Of a stretch of DNA of 64,000 nucleotides, positions 1 through 11,052 are shown piece by piece. The DNA comes from Jacaranda mimosifolia. Taxonomy: Eukaryota; Streptophyta; Magnoliopsida; Lamiales; Bignoniaceae. The notes beneath the pieces were generated by a model. The model was given only the letters and a program-made list of their open reading frames with translations. It was not told the DNA's origin and searched no databases. The first letter of the stretch is position 1; the number at the start of each line of letters is the position of its first letter. Where the stretch lies: the NCBI GenBank assembly GCA_018894105.1, contig CM032131.1, positions 9,574,501-9,638,500 on the forward strand, given 5' to 3'. The position numbers were made by a program, and so were the translations under genes.

Positions 1-1039
1 AGCTAATTTAAAGAGTTAAATTAGACCAATAATTAAGGAGTTAATTATTTGGTACCATGTTAACTATCAATTGGTCAAGTTGACTTAAAAAGTTAAGTTA
101 ACTAATTTAAGCTTAAGAGTTAAGCTTGTTTGATTTAAGAGTTAAATCAAAGGTTAATTAATTAAATTAAAGTATTTAATTTAATTAATGGGAAGAATAA
201 GTTTTGGAGGGAAAACTTAAATGAACTGTTCATTTAAATTAGCATCTTAATTAATTTGGAATTAGATTCCCAATGTAATTGAAATGCACATGAGATTCAA
301 TTAAGACTTGAATTTGAATTTGCCAACTTGGCATGCCACTTGGGCGGTCACCTTGAGGAAGGTGTGATGCCAACTAGCATTACACCTTCCATCCTCTATA
401 TATAGATAGAGAGGGTAAGTAAATTTAGCCATCACATTGCTGAAAAGTGTGAAGATAAGAATCTTTGCATTCCCTCCAAAACTCTTTCTCTCTCTCTCTC
501 TCTCTCTCCATGCATTGCATCATGTGTTGAAGTTTGGCATCCCTTCTTCTTCCCAACCTGAAAATTAACCTCATCTACATCATTTTCTCCTCTCTAACTC
601 TATCTTCTAGAGAGGGAAAATTGGAAGATTGATTGGTGTGTGGATTATACTAATAGAGGTAAGGCACTTGACTTGTTCGGTCTTGGAGATCCACCTGCAG
701 TAGTAGCCTCCAGTTGGCGAATTTTTCTAGAGCGATGTAGAAAGTTTTTTTTTTTTACAGTAGTTTCCTCAGTGTGTGGATGTGTTCCATATTTAATTTG
801 GTGATTTTTGGAGCAGTATAACTAAGGCAAAGTTGCCGCCTTTCTGCTATGTCGATTCCAGATCGTTTCTAGATCCGAGAGAGATAGTTGATCTTCTCCT
901 TGTTTTGAGCTACAAGAGGTAATTCTTCTTCCTAATCCAGATCTATAGCATGACTAGATCTCTGGTCACTTGAGTAGCTTAGTTATTTTCAAGCTTATGA
1001 AGTTTTGAGTTATGGATCCTAATGCTACTCTTGCTTTTA
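1..1039 (+). mobile_element. Copia LTR relic (right part)
   Basis: This is the 3' portion of a family LTR, cut by the window edge. It contains the AATTAAGGAGTTAATT hairpin block, a CTCTATATATAG promoter-like segment near 394-407, and an end (GGATCCTAATGCTAC...TTTTA) that aligns with the ends of the other LTRs. It is followed directly by the middle of another LTR (ATTAGTACTTTGACCTG), with no primer-binding site. It may be a solo LTR inserted in the 5' LTR of element A, but the left side is outside the window, so this is inference. Confidence 0.8.
484..509. repeat. CT dinucleotide microsatellite
   Basis: A run of CT repeats lies in the transcribed part of the LTR relic. The equivalent position in other LTR copies is only pyrimidine-rich, so this looks like a local expansion. 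Confidence 0.9.
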
Positions 1040-2817
1040 ATTAGTACTTTGACCTGAAGATCTATGGTAACCTTGTGTTTAGGTCCTCATGCTTTGGCTC
1101 TTCCTTGACCACTTAGTGGGTCATTTGGGTGGAGATTGGATATGTGCTACTTAGACATAGAGGTTTGTGATATCCAAGATGGGATCCAACTCTTTGTCAT
1201 TGTAAAGGCGAGTGCCTCGCTTATGTATTCTATAATGATCGATTCTAAAAAATCCTTATGCAAGGTAGTATAACAATTTGGAAGAATAATTTTCCAAGGA
1301 TGAGGTCATAAAGGGGAATCGAGGATTAGGAGTAGAAATATAGTATCGAGGCTATTAGGGAATCGACAAATATCTTACCCTAAGTCTATTTCGGGAGATA
1401 GAAGACGGAAGGACCATATTTGCATGGTATGTGTAGAGCTAGAATGGTTCTCTAAAAGTATTCATTTTGGCCAATTAGTTGGGCTCCATGGGTTTGAGGT
1501 TGGACATCGACCATGGAGATTGGATACTCTTCGGTTAATGGAGATTAATTGAATTAAGTCATTAGTTTAAAGGAGTTTAAACTAATGTGAATATTTGATA
1601 TTCTATAAGTCACAAAGAGTTGTGAGTCCATGTCCAATGACTAGTAGAACCTAATGGGGCACACACAAAAGCAAATGGTAAATCCCACTAGGTGAATGGG
1701 AATTTTCTAAGAGTTAGAGAAATTCCTTCATGATTGGTTTTCGGAGGTAGACAGTTGTAGTCATTTTTGGCTTAATCAATTTAATTATTAAATTGATCTA
1801 ATTAATTTAAGGAGTTAAATTAAGACCAATTAATTAAGGAGTTGATTATTTGGTGCCACGTGAATATTTGTTGATCAAGTTAACTAAAGAGTTAAGTTAA
1901 CAATGACTTGCTTGAAGAGTTAAGCAAATTAATTTAAGAGTTAAGTCAAAGATTAATTAATTAAATTAAAGTGTTAAATTTAATAAAAATAAAGAATTAA
2001 TTTTGGCGGAAAAATTCCAATGAAATGTTCATTTGGTGTGGCATTAGAGTTAATTTGGATAACATTTCATGAGATGAAATGAAAATTCCAAATGAAATTT
2101 GAACACAAAATTGACATGCTTGCCAACTTGCACGCTAAAAGGTGCCAACTTGAGGAAAGTGCGATGCCATCTTGGCATCACACCATCCTCCCTCTATATA
2201 TAGATATAAGAGGGGGCGGCCACTCGCATGTGTGAATTGCAAGCTAAGAATTAGATTATCTCATTTTCCCTCCAATTTTCCAAGTGTTGCCTCATGTGTT
2301 GAGGCTTTTTTTTTCTTCATCTCCTACCTCCAAATCAAGTTTTCATCCTTGCATTTTCTTCTCTTTGTTCTCCAGATAACATTGAGAAGAAAAGGATTGT
2401 GCATTGGTATATGGATCTTATCGTTAGAGGTAAGACAATTAGATTGCTAGCCTTTGGAGATCTTTTATTTTTGACAGTAGCTTGGAGGCTGTTCTGGAGA
2501 GTCTTTTCATTTTTTGTTCCTGTTGAATTTTGGACTGTAGATCCATCAAGGTGTTGGTGAGTTATAGTCAAAATTTTAGCTAGAGGAAAAATTAATTGGT
2601 TGTGCAAAAGTTGCTCCGAATCTGCTGTGCCGCTCGGGAGATAGTTTTCAAGGAGTTGAGATTCTCTTCCAACATTCTTCGATTTTATGAAAATCAAGGT
2701 AATCCTCGTACCAAATCTAAATCATGTCATGTTTATATCCTTGTATTCATTTGTAACCTAGTTATTTTAGCATTTTTACGCTTTGATAATTGGATCATAG
2801 TGCTACATATGACTTCA
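1040..2817 (+). mobile_element. Element A 5' LTR (5'-truncated)
   Basis: Plus-strand copia LTR ending GTGCTACATATGACTTCA, two bases before the primer-binding site. About 460 bp of the expected 2.24 kb LTR start is missing because another LTR abuts it at 1039/1040. It carries clean GGAG-spaced inverted repeats at 1560-1587 (12-bp perfect arms) and 1802-1823 (9-bp perfect arms). It also has conserved GAG|GTAAGAC and AAG|GTAATC strings near its end that resemble splice donors. Confidence 0.88.
2191..2213 (+). promoter_or_regulatory. LTR TATA-box region
   Basis: CCTCTATATATAGATATAAG is the most TATA-like segment of the LTR, about 620 bp before its 3' end. The same near-palindrome recurs at the same place in most LTR copies, for example 10419-10440, 16635-16654, 27969-27988, 41942-41963 and 62681-62702. 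Its role as the element's core promoter is inferred from position and composition. Confidence 0.55.
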
Positions 2818-2819
2818 AG

Positions 2820-2832
2820 TGGTATCAGAGCC
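2820..2832 (+). other. Primer-binding site of element A
   Basis: TGGTATCAGAGCC matches the standard plant copia primer-binding site complementary to the 3' end of initiator methionine tRNA. It starts two bases after the LTR terminus and fixes both the LTR boundary and the orientation. Confidence 0.92.
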
Positions 2833-4836
2833 TAATTCATGCTAGGATTTGGATTTTTTGCTTGATTGGTTCATGTGATGAATTGATCAAAATCTCCAAA
2901 TACTTGATCCAACCTGTGGATTGGAGTGTTTTGATGATGATGTATGTGGCTCCTTTGCTTGATGAATTGAAAGCATTCTAATATGTGTTTTAAGTATTAA
3001 TTCATATGATTAGTATGTTTTAATTCATAGTTGTTGTTGTTGAATTTTGATTTGACATTAAATGATGTTATATGTTGATATAGAATGTTAAATTTGGCCT
3101 TAAGATATTTTGGTCATTTTTTAATCTAATTTGATTAGAGTTTATTGGGAATATTTGGAGAATAGAGATTCTCACTTAAACTTGATTTTTGAAGGATGTT
3201 TGAGCACTTGAATTTCCATTTTCGAAAGGTGTTTTGGATATGGAAATTCATCTATAGTATGTAATTTAGTGTTTAGGAGGTGTCCTAAATTTTTGATGCA
3301 CAAAAGTTGAACTAAAATTGACTTGACTCGGACCAAACCTTAAAACAGGACAAGCTGCCATGCCCGGCCAAGTAGTAACTGAGTAGTGGGCATACTTTGC
3401 CACACGGTCATGCTGCCAGGTAGGGCCAGCAGTGCTTAGTCATGGGTTTGGTGAGTTTTGAGCCTTGTTTTGTGTTCCTTTGGTGACTAAAAGTGACCTA
3501 AATCATACTATATAGTATTGTACAAGTTCTCAAAATTATGTTTGACATTTTTTTATTGCTTTTAAAATCTTGTTAATCTTAATTAGGTGCAAAAATGAGA
3601 TGCATAAATGCTATACTTATTTTTGCTTGACCAATTAATTGTTTATGAGATAAGCATTTAATTGTTGAAATTGAATGTCAATTCTTGATTTATTTAATGT
3701 TTATTTAATTATTGAATGGATGATGAATGAATGGGGATGATCATGAGCGTTTAATATTGATTTTATTTGTTTCAACTTGTTGAAAAGGGTTGTATTAAAT
3801 TGGGTCTTGCATGCTTCTTAATTTCTATTTTGTAAATGTTATGAGAGTAGAATCACTAGGAGTGATGATTTCTTTCTCATGTAAATATTACAAGGAGAAA
3901 AAAAGACCATTGGAGGCATGAAGACCCATGAATACACATGGATACACTCATGTAATAGCTAGATTTAATCAACCCACTTAAAATCAACTAGGTGGTGCAC
4001 CTATGGTTCTAAGTGCACCACTTGGTTAGGCTCATGGTCATCCCATCCTAGGAGCATGCTAGGTGCATTTACTTATTTATGTTTTCCATATCCTATTGAT
4101 GTATGAGATCCACGGTTAGGATATAGAAAACCTAAATAGGAAGATAAAATGATGAGATCTTTGCAAGCAAGAAAAATCCTCCACTTAGCATGTGTAAGAG
4201 TTTCTAAATATTTAGTCAAAATAAATACAAATTAAAAGGAGTTTTAATTAATCCATGTCTTCTACCAATAGTATATGGCATGATGATGCTACTATCTTTG
4301 TGTGATATACATCTAGACACGGGAGTGACACTTAGATGGAAAGCTGTGACCATATACTTAGCATATGATGCACCTTTGACTTGAGGCTTCCCATACATTA
4401 TACACTCAGATACGAGGGATGTTGTGAAGTGGTCTTGAATCAACGTTTGATTGGTAGTTTCAGCTTAACACCTAGTAATGTAGAGGTCGTCCAATTACGG
4501 GATCTAAATGAAAAGTGAGGCAAAATATATTAAGAGTTGCATAGAGATATAATTAGCAAAAGTTGCTTACCTTTGGATTGTTGGTGGATACACATCTGGA
4601 TATGGGGGTCCACTTACATGTCTTTAGGGTCTTGATTCTCACTAGAAAATGAGATTTCCTGAATTCTTCTTGGGGGTGAAGGATTTGATGAAATAGTGGG
4701 AGAAAAACATGCTTGAAAGACCATGAACATGCTTTCAATATCAATATTCAATTACATGCTTATATTCTCTTTTTCTCCTTTGATGATTTATGAAATATCA
4801 AGAGTGGCTTAAAATCCACTCAATGTTATTTTGAAA
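2833..4836 (+). mobile_element. Element A leader (untranslated, about 2 kb)
   Basis: A long AT-rich stretch between primer site and gag with no credible coding. It is homologous to the leaders of B, C and Z. It contains a GC-rich island near 3345-3440, in which GCC/GGC strings could pair. From about 4300 to 4615 it carries degenerate copies of a motif (ATACACATCTGGATATGGGG type) that is clearer in C and Z. The short ORFs in this stretch are not conserved between copies. Confidence 0.75.
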
Positions 4837-5545
4837 ACCAATAAACCAATCGGGCTAAACTTCCATAATTGACTTAACCTCAAAAATTATTCTAAATTCC
4901 AAGAAGCGGATAAAGGTCCTATATCTTGGTGTTCCTAATCCCATGGGGATTAATGTAGATAAAGAGATATGTGAAAAGTTCATGGATTGGGTAAAAGATC
5001 GTCCTCTCCTATAGCCTCATGATGGCATCTACAAACTTCAAAAGTCTCAAAGATACATGAATAATACCGTGGTTAAAGTTTACGAGAGTTGTAAAGTAAA
5101 CAAATTATGAGAAGTTCATGTTGTCAAAGGAGATTTTTCAAGTTAAGATGGATGTGAAGCCATGTGTCATCGACTACGGTCTAAAGATGATTAGGCTTGG
5201 AAAAGCTTTTCAACTTGGACGTAGTGATGTACAATGATCTCCATGGGGATTTGATCCATACATCCTCGCTAAGTTTCATTGATCAAAGTGTTGATCTAGT
5301 TGGAGACTACCATGACAAGGACAAACCTTTGAAGCTTGCTTCATCCTCCAAATCTATGGGCCCTAGGGGTGCTAGAAAAGGGGGTAAAAGAAAGAAAAGT
5401 TTGTCCTCCAAGGGAAAGCAATCAATAAAGGCATCAGGTGGAGTCAAAAAGATTATATAAGATATAGTCGATACTACTTGTTTCTACTTTGGCGAAATAG
5501 GCCATTGGAAGCGTCATTGCAAGGAATACCTTGCAAACCTTGAGA
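4837..5545 (+). pseudogene. Element A gag, broken
   Basis: Remnant of the copia capsid/nucleocapsid gene. The start matches the usual gag opening (ETNK followed by a tryptophan/asparagine-rich stretch) with a stop soon after. A lysine/serine-rich basic tail (RKGGKRKKSLSSKGKQ) at about 5375-5420 precedes a zinc knuckle at about 5479-5520. There the expected CX2CX4HX4C reads CFYFGEIGHWKRHC, so the second cysteine is replaced by phenylalanine. Several frameshifts and stops break the frame. The central part of the capsid domain seen in element D is largely deleted. Confidence 0.8.
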
Positions 5546-6720
5546 AGGATATGTACTTTTTTAAAGTACATTTAAGGATAAATTCTTCCTCATGGATATA
5601 TGACATCGCATGTGGTTCTTATCTTTGTGAGTTGTTACAAGGAATAAAAAAAAGAATAAAACTTAGTGATGTGGATATGTCGATTGCCTTGGCAAAGGAG
5701 CAAGAGTTGTGGCTAAAGTCGAATGTGTACAATAAATGAGAGATTGAAGGTATTAAAGAATGGGTTCTTTAGTTACTTATGGTACACTTAACAAAGGTTT
5801 ATACATTTTTGGATTCTCAACCATTACTAAAGCACTTTCAATCAAGTAAAAGAAAATTAGATAACCAAGAAGAAGCCATCCTATGGCATGCAAGACTTGG
5901 ACATATCTCAAAATATGATGAACAAGTTAGAAGCTCTCAAGGCAATAAATGTTAGTGGCATTGAGGACCTTCATACTTATGAATCTTGTTTAAAGGGAAA
6001 AATGACCAAGGCTCTTTTTGTGGGCTAAAGGGAGTGAGCTAGAAGTCCTTTGGATTTGATCCATACGGATGATTGTGGCCCACTAAGAGTTATTGCGAGG
6101 GAAGACTATTTTTACTTCATCACCTTCACCGATGATTATAGTCAGTTCGGGCATGTGTATCTTATGAAGTACAAGTCCGAAGCCTTTGAAAAGTTCAGAG
6201 TATAGGAATGAAGTAGAAAAGTAAAAGGGACTTAGTTTTAAAGCTCTTTGATCGGATCGAGGGGGAGAATACTTAAGTACCGAATTCCTAGGTTATCTAA
6301 AGGAGAATGAGATTCTCTCTCAATGGACTTCACTCAGCACACCCCAACATAATGAAGTAGCCAAGAGGAGAAATCGTACCTTGTTGGACATGGTACTTTC
6401 CATGATGAGCTTTTTCGATGTGCCTGTATCCTTTTGGGGATATGCCTTAGAAATAAAAGCGAAGTTACTAAATGTAGTACCTTCAAAGTCGGTGCCAAAA
6501 GCGCCGTATGAGATGTGGTATTGACAAAACACCCTTTTACCATTATCTTAAGGTTTGGGGGTCTCTCACTTACGTCAAGCAGTTAGTAGGAGGCAAGTTG
6601 ATAGTATATCCACTTTGTGCAAGTTTGTGGGATACCCAAGAGAGTCTTTGGGTTATTACTTTTATGATCCCTCGGAACAAAACGTGTTCGTTTAAAGGAA
6701 TGCCTACTTTTTGGAATTTT
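5546..6720 (+). pseudogene. Element A protease and integrase, broken
   Basis: Relic of the first half of pol. A protease-like active-site segment reads YDIACGSYLC near 5600-5630, where the family has DTGCGSH, so the T/G is lost. The GAG-pre-integrase motif LWHARLGHIS lies at about 5880-5915. The integrase core follows: FITFTDDYSQFGH near 6120, then SDRGGEY near 6255 preceded by a stop, then PQHNEVAKRRN near 6345. The third catalytic residue (E of the usual GVAERRN) is K here. Frameshifts occur around 6190, 6530 and 6720. Not functional. Confidence 0.83.
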
Positions 6721-6949
6721 TTTTTTTATTAGATAGAAATAGCATTGTTGTTGAACTTGATGAAGTTCAAAATGATCATTAAATCCCACAAGTGGTGGAA
6801 ACAAATGAGCAACAAGAGCCTTATTTACAACCTTTTAGAAAGTTGTACCAAATCAAGAAGCAACCCGAAATGGTCAAATTTTTTCATGAGGCGGGCTAAT
6901 TGGATAGTGATCTAAAGACCTATGAGGAAGCTATGTTTGACATAGACTT

Positions 6950-8440
6950 GGGGAAATTGGCTTGAAGCCATGAAATCCGAAATGGACTCCATGTACTCCA
7001 ATAAAGTACGGACTTTTATAGATCCACTAGAGCGAATAGTTCCCGTTGGTTGCAAGTGGATCTACAAGCGAAAGATAGGAGTCAATGGAGAGGTAATGAC
7101 CTTTAAGGCGTGACTAGTGGCAAAAGGTTACAATCAAAGACTCGATATCAATTTCGAGGAAACCTTTTCACCAGTTACAATGCCTAAGTCTATTTACATT
7201 TTACTTGACATAGCTACATATTATGACTATGAGATATGAAAAGTGGATATGAAAACCTCTTTTCTCAATGAAAACATTGAAGAAAAAATTTATATTGAGC
7301 AGCCATAGGGTTTTACATCCAAAGGGAGTGAGTAAAATGTTTGCAAACTCTAGCGATCCATTTATAGACTCAAACAGGTGTCCCAAAGTTGGAGCATATA
7401 TTTTGATAAGACAGTCAAATCGTTTGGCTTTGTCAAAAATATGTATGAACCTTGTGTGTATAAGAAGGCTAGTGCGAGTAGTATACAATTTATTATGGTT
7501 TATGTCGATGACATTCTTCTCATTGGGAATAGGAGAGAAATGGTTATCTGCTCAATTCTCTATGAAGGATTTAGGAAAAGCATCCTATGTATTAGGAATG
7601 CATATATATAGAAATAGATTGAGGAGGATGCTGGGGCTTTCCCATATCCCGTACATTGACAAGATATTAAAGGGGTTTAGTATGAAGAATCAAAGAGAAG
7701 ATTCCTCCCAATGAGAGATGACATTCATCTCTCCAAGTCTATGGCCCTTAATACTAACAACGAGATAAAGAATGGCCTACATACTTTATACGTCCGCCAT
7801 AAGGGGCATAATATATGTCGTTCAATGTATAAGACCAAATGTGGCACACGCTTTAAGTGTTACGAGTCATTTCCAATCTAACCCTAGTGAATGTCATTAG
7901 ATGGCCATTAAAACAATCCTTAAGTACTTGAGAAGGATAAAAGACTTAATTTGGTATATGGAAATGGAGAATTGAAACTCGAGGGATTTTTGGATTTTAG
8001 TTTTCAATATGATGTAAATGACCTAAAATCTTCTTCTAGATTTATATTTTACCTTAATAGTGGCGCGGCAAGTTGGAAGAGTTCCAAACTAGACACCATG
8101 ACCAAGACTAACAAAGAAGTAAAATGTATTGCGATTTTGGAAACTGCAAAGGAAGGTGTTTGGACAAAAACTTCATATAAGAGTTGGATGAAATGCTTAG
8201 CGCGCATAAGCCTATGGTTATTTTTTGAAGATAACTTTGGACTAGAACCAAGATCTCATCAGTAATCCAAGCACAGTTAAATGCGTTATGATTTGATATA
8301 TGATATCAATTGATAGAGGCAACATCTGAGTGGAAATAGTTGCCTTAGAAGAGAATATAGCAGATCCACTGACCAAACCCTTAGCGCAAAAGGTCTTTGA
8401 AGGACATCTTGAGAAGATGGGTTTTAAGACTATGGGGAAT
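6950..8440 (+). pseudogene. Element A reverse transcriptase and RNase H, broken
   Basis: Second half of pol. The order is as expected: VGCKWIYKRK (about 7045-7080), the middle of the RT with several stops, an intact YVDD catalytic motif (MVYVDDILLIGN at about 7495-7530), LGKASYVLGMHIYR, the SRF/NGELKLEG region at about 7955-8060, and an RNase H tail to about 8440. The tail's DSTTEAEY motif has decayed to TKTNKEVKC. A deletion follows the YVDD segment. The downstream purine-rich GGGAAAGTGAAATA immediately precedes the 3' LTR and is the likely polypurine tract. Confidence 0.83.
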
Positions 8441-8463
8441 TGGCTTTAGGGAAAGTGAAATAT

Positions 8464-8770
8464 TGTTGGAATAGTGCCTCGCAAGTCAATTAGATTGGCA
8501 TGTAAACTATTTCACTTGTGATATAATCTTGATTGAATGATATTTCTTAAATGGCCATCTTCATCTTATGCTCATAATTACTAGCATTTGGTTGAAGCCC
8601 TTAGATCACACAAGGCTACGAGACTTGGTCACGCACTGGATGGTGATCATGAAATAAGTTTTACACGATTGTGGACATCTAAAATGGAGATAGACTTGCA
8701 CTAACGATGCATAAATCAAGGGTTGGATATTGATCCATTTCATGAGCAAGGCCATATGAGATATGTGTGC
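8464..8770 (+). mobile_element. Element A 3' LTR, first part
   Basis: Starts with the canonical TGTTGGAATAGTGCCTCGCAAG. It is interrupted after 307 bp by another LTR and resumes at 11053. The purine tract on its left makes it the 3' LTR. Confidence 0.88.
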
Positions 8771-11047
8771 TATTGGAATAGTGCCTTGCAGCAAATACGA
8801 TTGGCATGTAAACTATTTCACTGGTGATATAATCTTGATTGAATGATATTATTTATAAATGACCATCTTCATCTTATGCTTATATTTCTTCATTGACATT
8901 TGGTTGAAGCCCTTAGATTACACAAGACTATGAGACTTGGTCATGCAGTAGGTGGTGATCATGGAATAAGTATTACATGGTCGTGATCTTAAATATTCCA
9001 AGTCGTAGAATCTTATGAGACAGGACATATAAGATTCGGATAGGCTTGCACTAACGATGCATTAATCTAAGGGTTGGATGTTGCTTCATTTTATGAGCAA
9101 ACTGTATAAGATATGAGTGCATATTAGTGGGTGCTTGTTAGAAAACAAGTCACTGGAGGCCTGCTTGGAGAATCTACTAGGTAGCCGAAGTGGCAAGTCG
9201 GTAGTAGCAAGTTATTCAGCTTACACTAATGCATATAACTAGTCCTTTGACCTGAGGATCCATTGTAACTTTGTGTTTAAGTCCTCATACTTTAACTCAT
9301 CCTTTGTCACCTAGCGAGCCATTCGGGTTGTGATTGGGTATGAGCAACATAGAAATGGAAGTTTATGAGATCCAAGATGGGATCCGACTCCTCATCTTTG
9401 TGAAGGGTGAGTACATCTCTTATGTGTTTTATGATGATCAATTCCAAGGAGTCCTTGGCCAAGGCAGTATGATAATTTGGAAAAAAAGAGTTTTCCAAAG
9501 ATGAGGTCAGAAATCAAAATTGAACATTGAGAATAGATGCATAGTATCGAGGCTATTAGGGAGTCGATAAATATCTTGCCTTAGGCCTCTTTTATGGAGA
9601 TAGGAGATGGAGAGACCGTATTTGCATGGTACACATAGAGCTAGAATGGTTCACCAAAGGTATTCATTCGGCCAATTGTTGGGCTTTATGGGCTTGAGGT
9701 TGGACATCGACCATGGAGATTGGTTGCTCTTCAATTAATAGAGATTAGCTGAATTGAGTTGATTAGTTTAAAGGAGTTTAAACTAATGAGAATATTTGAT
9801 ATTCTAAAGTCACAAGAGTTGTGAGCCCATGCCCAATGAACGGTAGAACCTAATGGATCACACACAAAAGCCAATTGAAAATCCTACTTGATGAAGGAAA
9901 TTTTCAAAGTGTTAGAAAGATTCCTAGTGACCGAAAATTGAGGGTTATGGTTGATGCAATTTTTAGTCATTTTGGCTTGATCAATCTAATTGTTAAATTG
10001 ATCTCATTAATTTAAGGAGTTAAATTAAAACCAATTAAATTAAGTGTTAATTTAATTTGGTGCCACATGACTATCAATTGGTCAGGTTAACAATAAAGAG
10101 TTAACAATTAATAGCTTAAAGAGTTAAGTTAATTGACTTAAAAGTTAAGTTAAAGTTTAATTAAATTAAAGTGTCTAATTTAATTAAAGAGAAGAAACAA
10201 TTTTGGAGGAAAAATTCAAATGAAGAGTTCATTTGGTGTGGAATTAGAATTTATTTGGATGACATTTCATAAGATGAAGTGAAGATTTCAAATGAAATTC
10301 AAATTTACAAGAAATTTACATGCAACTTGCAACTTGCAACTTGCTTGCATGTTAGCACAACATGTGGTGCCCCCTCCTTGAGGAAGGTGTTATGCCACCT
10401 TGGCATCACACCATCCTTCTTCTATATATAGATATAGAGGGGGGTGGCCAAAGCATGCATTTTGCAAGCATTAAGATCTAATTGTTAGATCCAAATTTCC
10501 CTCCAATTTTGTGATTCTCTCATGAGTTGAGGCTTCACTGCTTCTTCACATTCTTCCCTCATTTTTTGGCCTTCATAATCCTCTGGCTTTCTTCTTAGTT
10601 TTTCCAGTTGAGCTAGGGAGAAAAGGATTTTCCATTGGTGTGTGGACTTTCTGATTGGAGGTAAGACATTTGGATTGCTTGTTTTTGGTGATCCTCTGTT
10701 CCAGAAGTGACTTTCTGGACTATGTTCTCTACCTTGCTAGATTTATTTGGAGCTGAAATTTTTACTGGACATTATACAAGGAGTTGGATAAATTTTGGTT
10801 CAAATTGTAGCTCTATTGGAAGTGATTTGCCTGGTCAAATGTTGATCACACCTTCCTGCACCAGAAGCAGTATGCTTTCGGGAAGGGAAGCTATTCTTCA
10901 AGTTTTGGTTGGATTTTGCTTGAGAGGCAATTACCTAACCTTGATCCATTTTATAGGCATTAATTATATCCTTGTGGATGTGTAATTTAATTTAGATTTC
11001 AGTTTTTAAATATTTTAAATTGGATCCTTAGCTTACACCGTCTTTCA
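8771..11047 (+). mobile_element. Solo LTR inside the 3' LTR of element A
   Basis: A complete LTR of 2,277 bp (TATTGGAATAGTG...TCTTTCA) with no primer site or internal region. The flanking pentamers TGTGC (8766-8770) and GGTGC (11048-11052) agree at four of five bases, as expected for an aged 5-bp copia target duplication. Joining the flanks restores the uninterrupted LTR sequence seen elsewhere. It probably formed by recombination between the two LTRs of a full element. It also holds a short (CAACTTG)n tandem repeat near 10322-10345. Confidence 0.87.
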
Positions 11048-11052
11048 GGTGC

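Noticed and set aside
2172..2981. Overlapping short open frames around the A LTR and leader
   Set aside because: They fall in non-coding LTR and leader sequence, are not conserved between homologous copies and have no protein signature.
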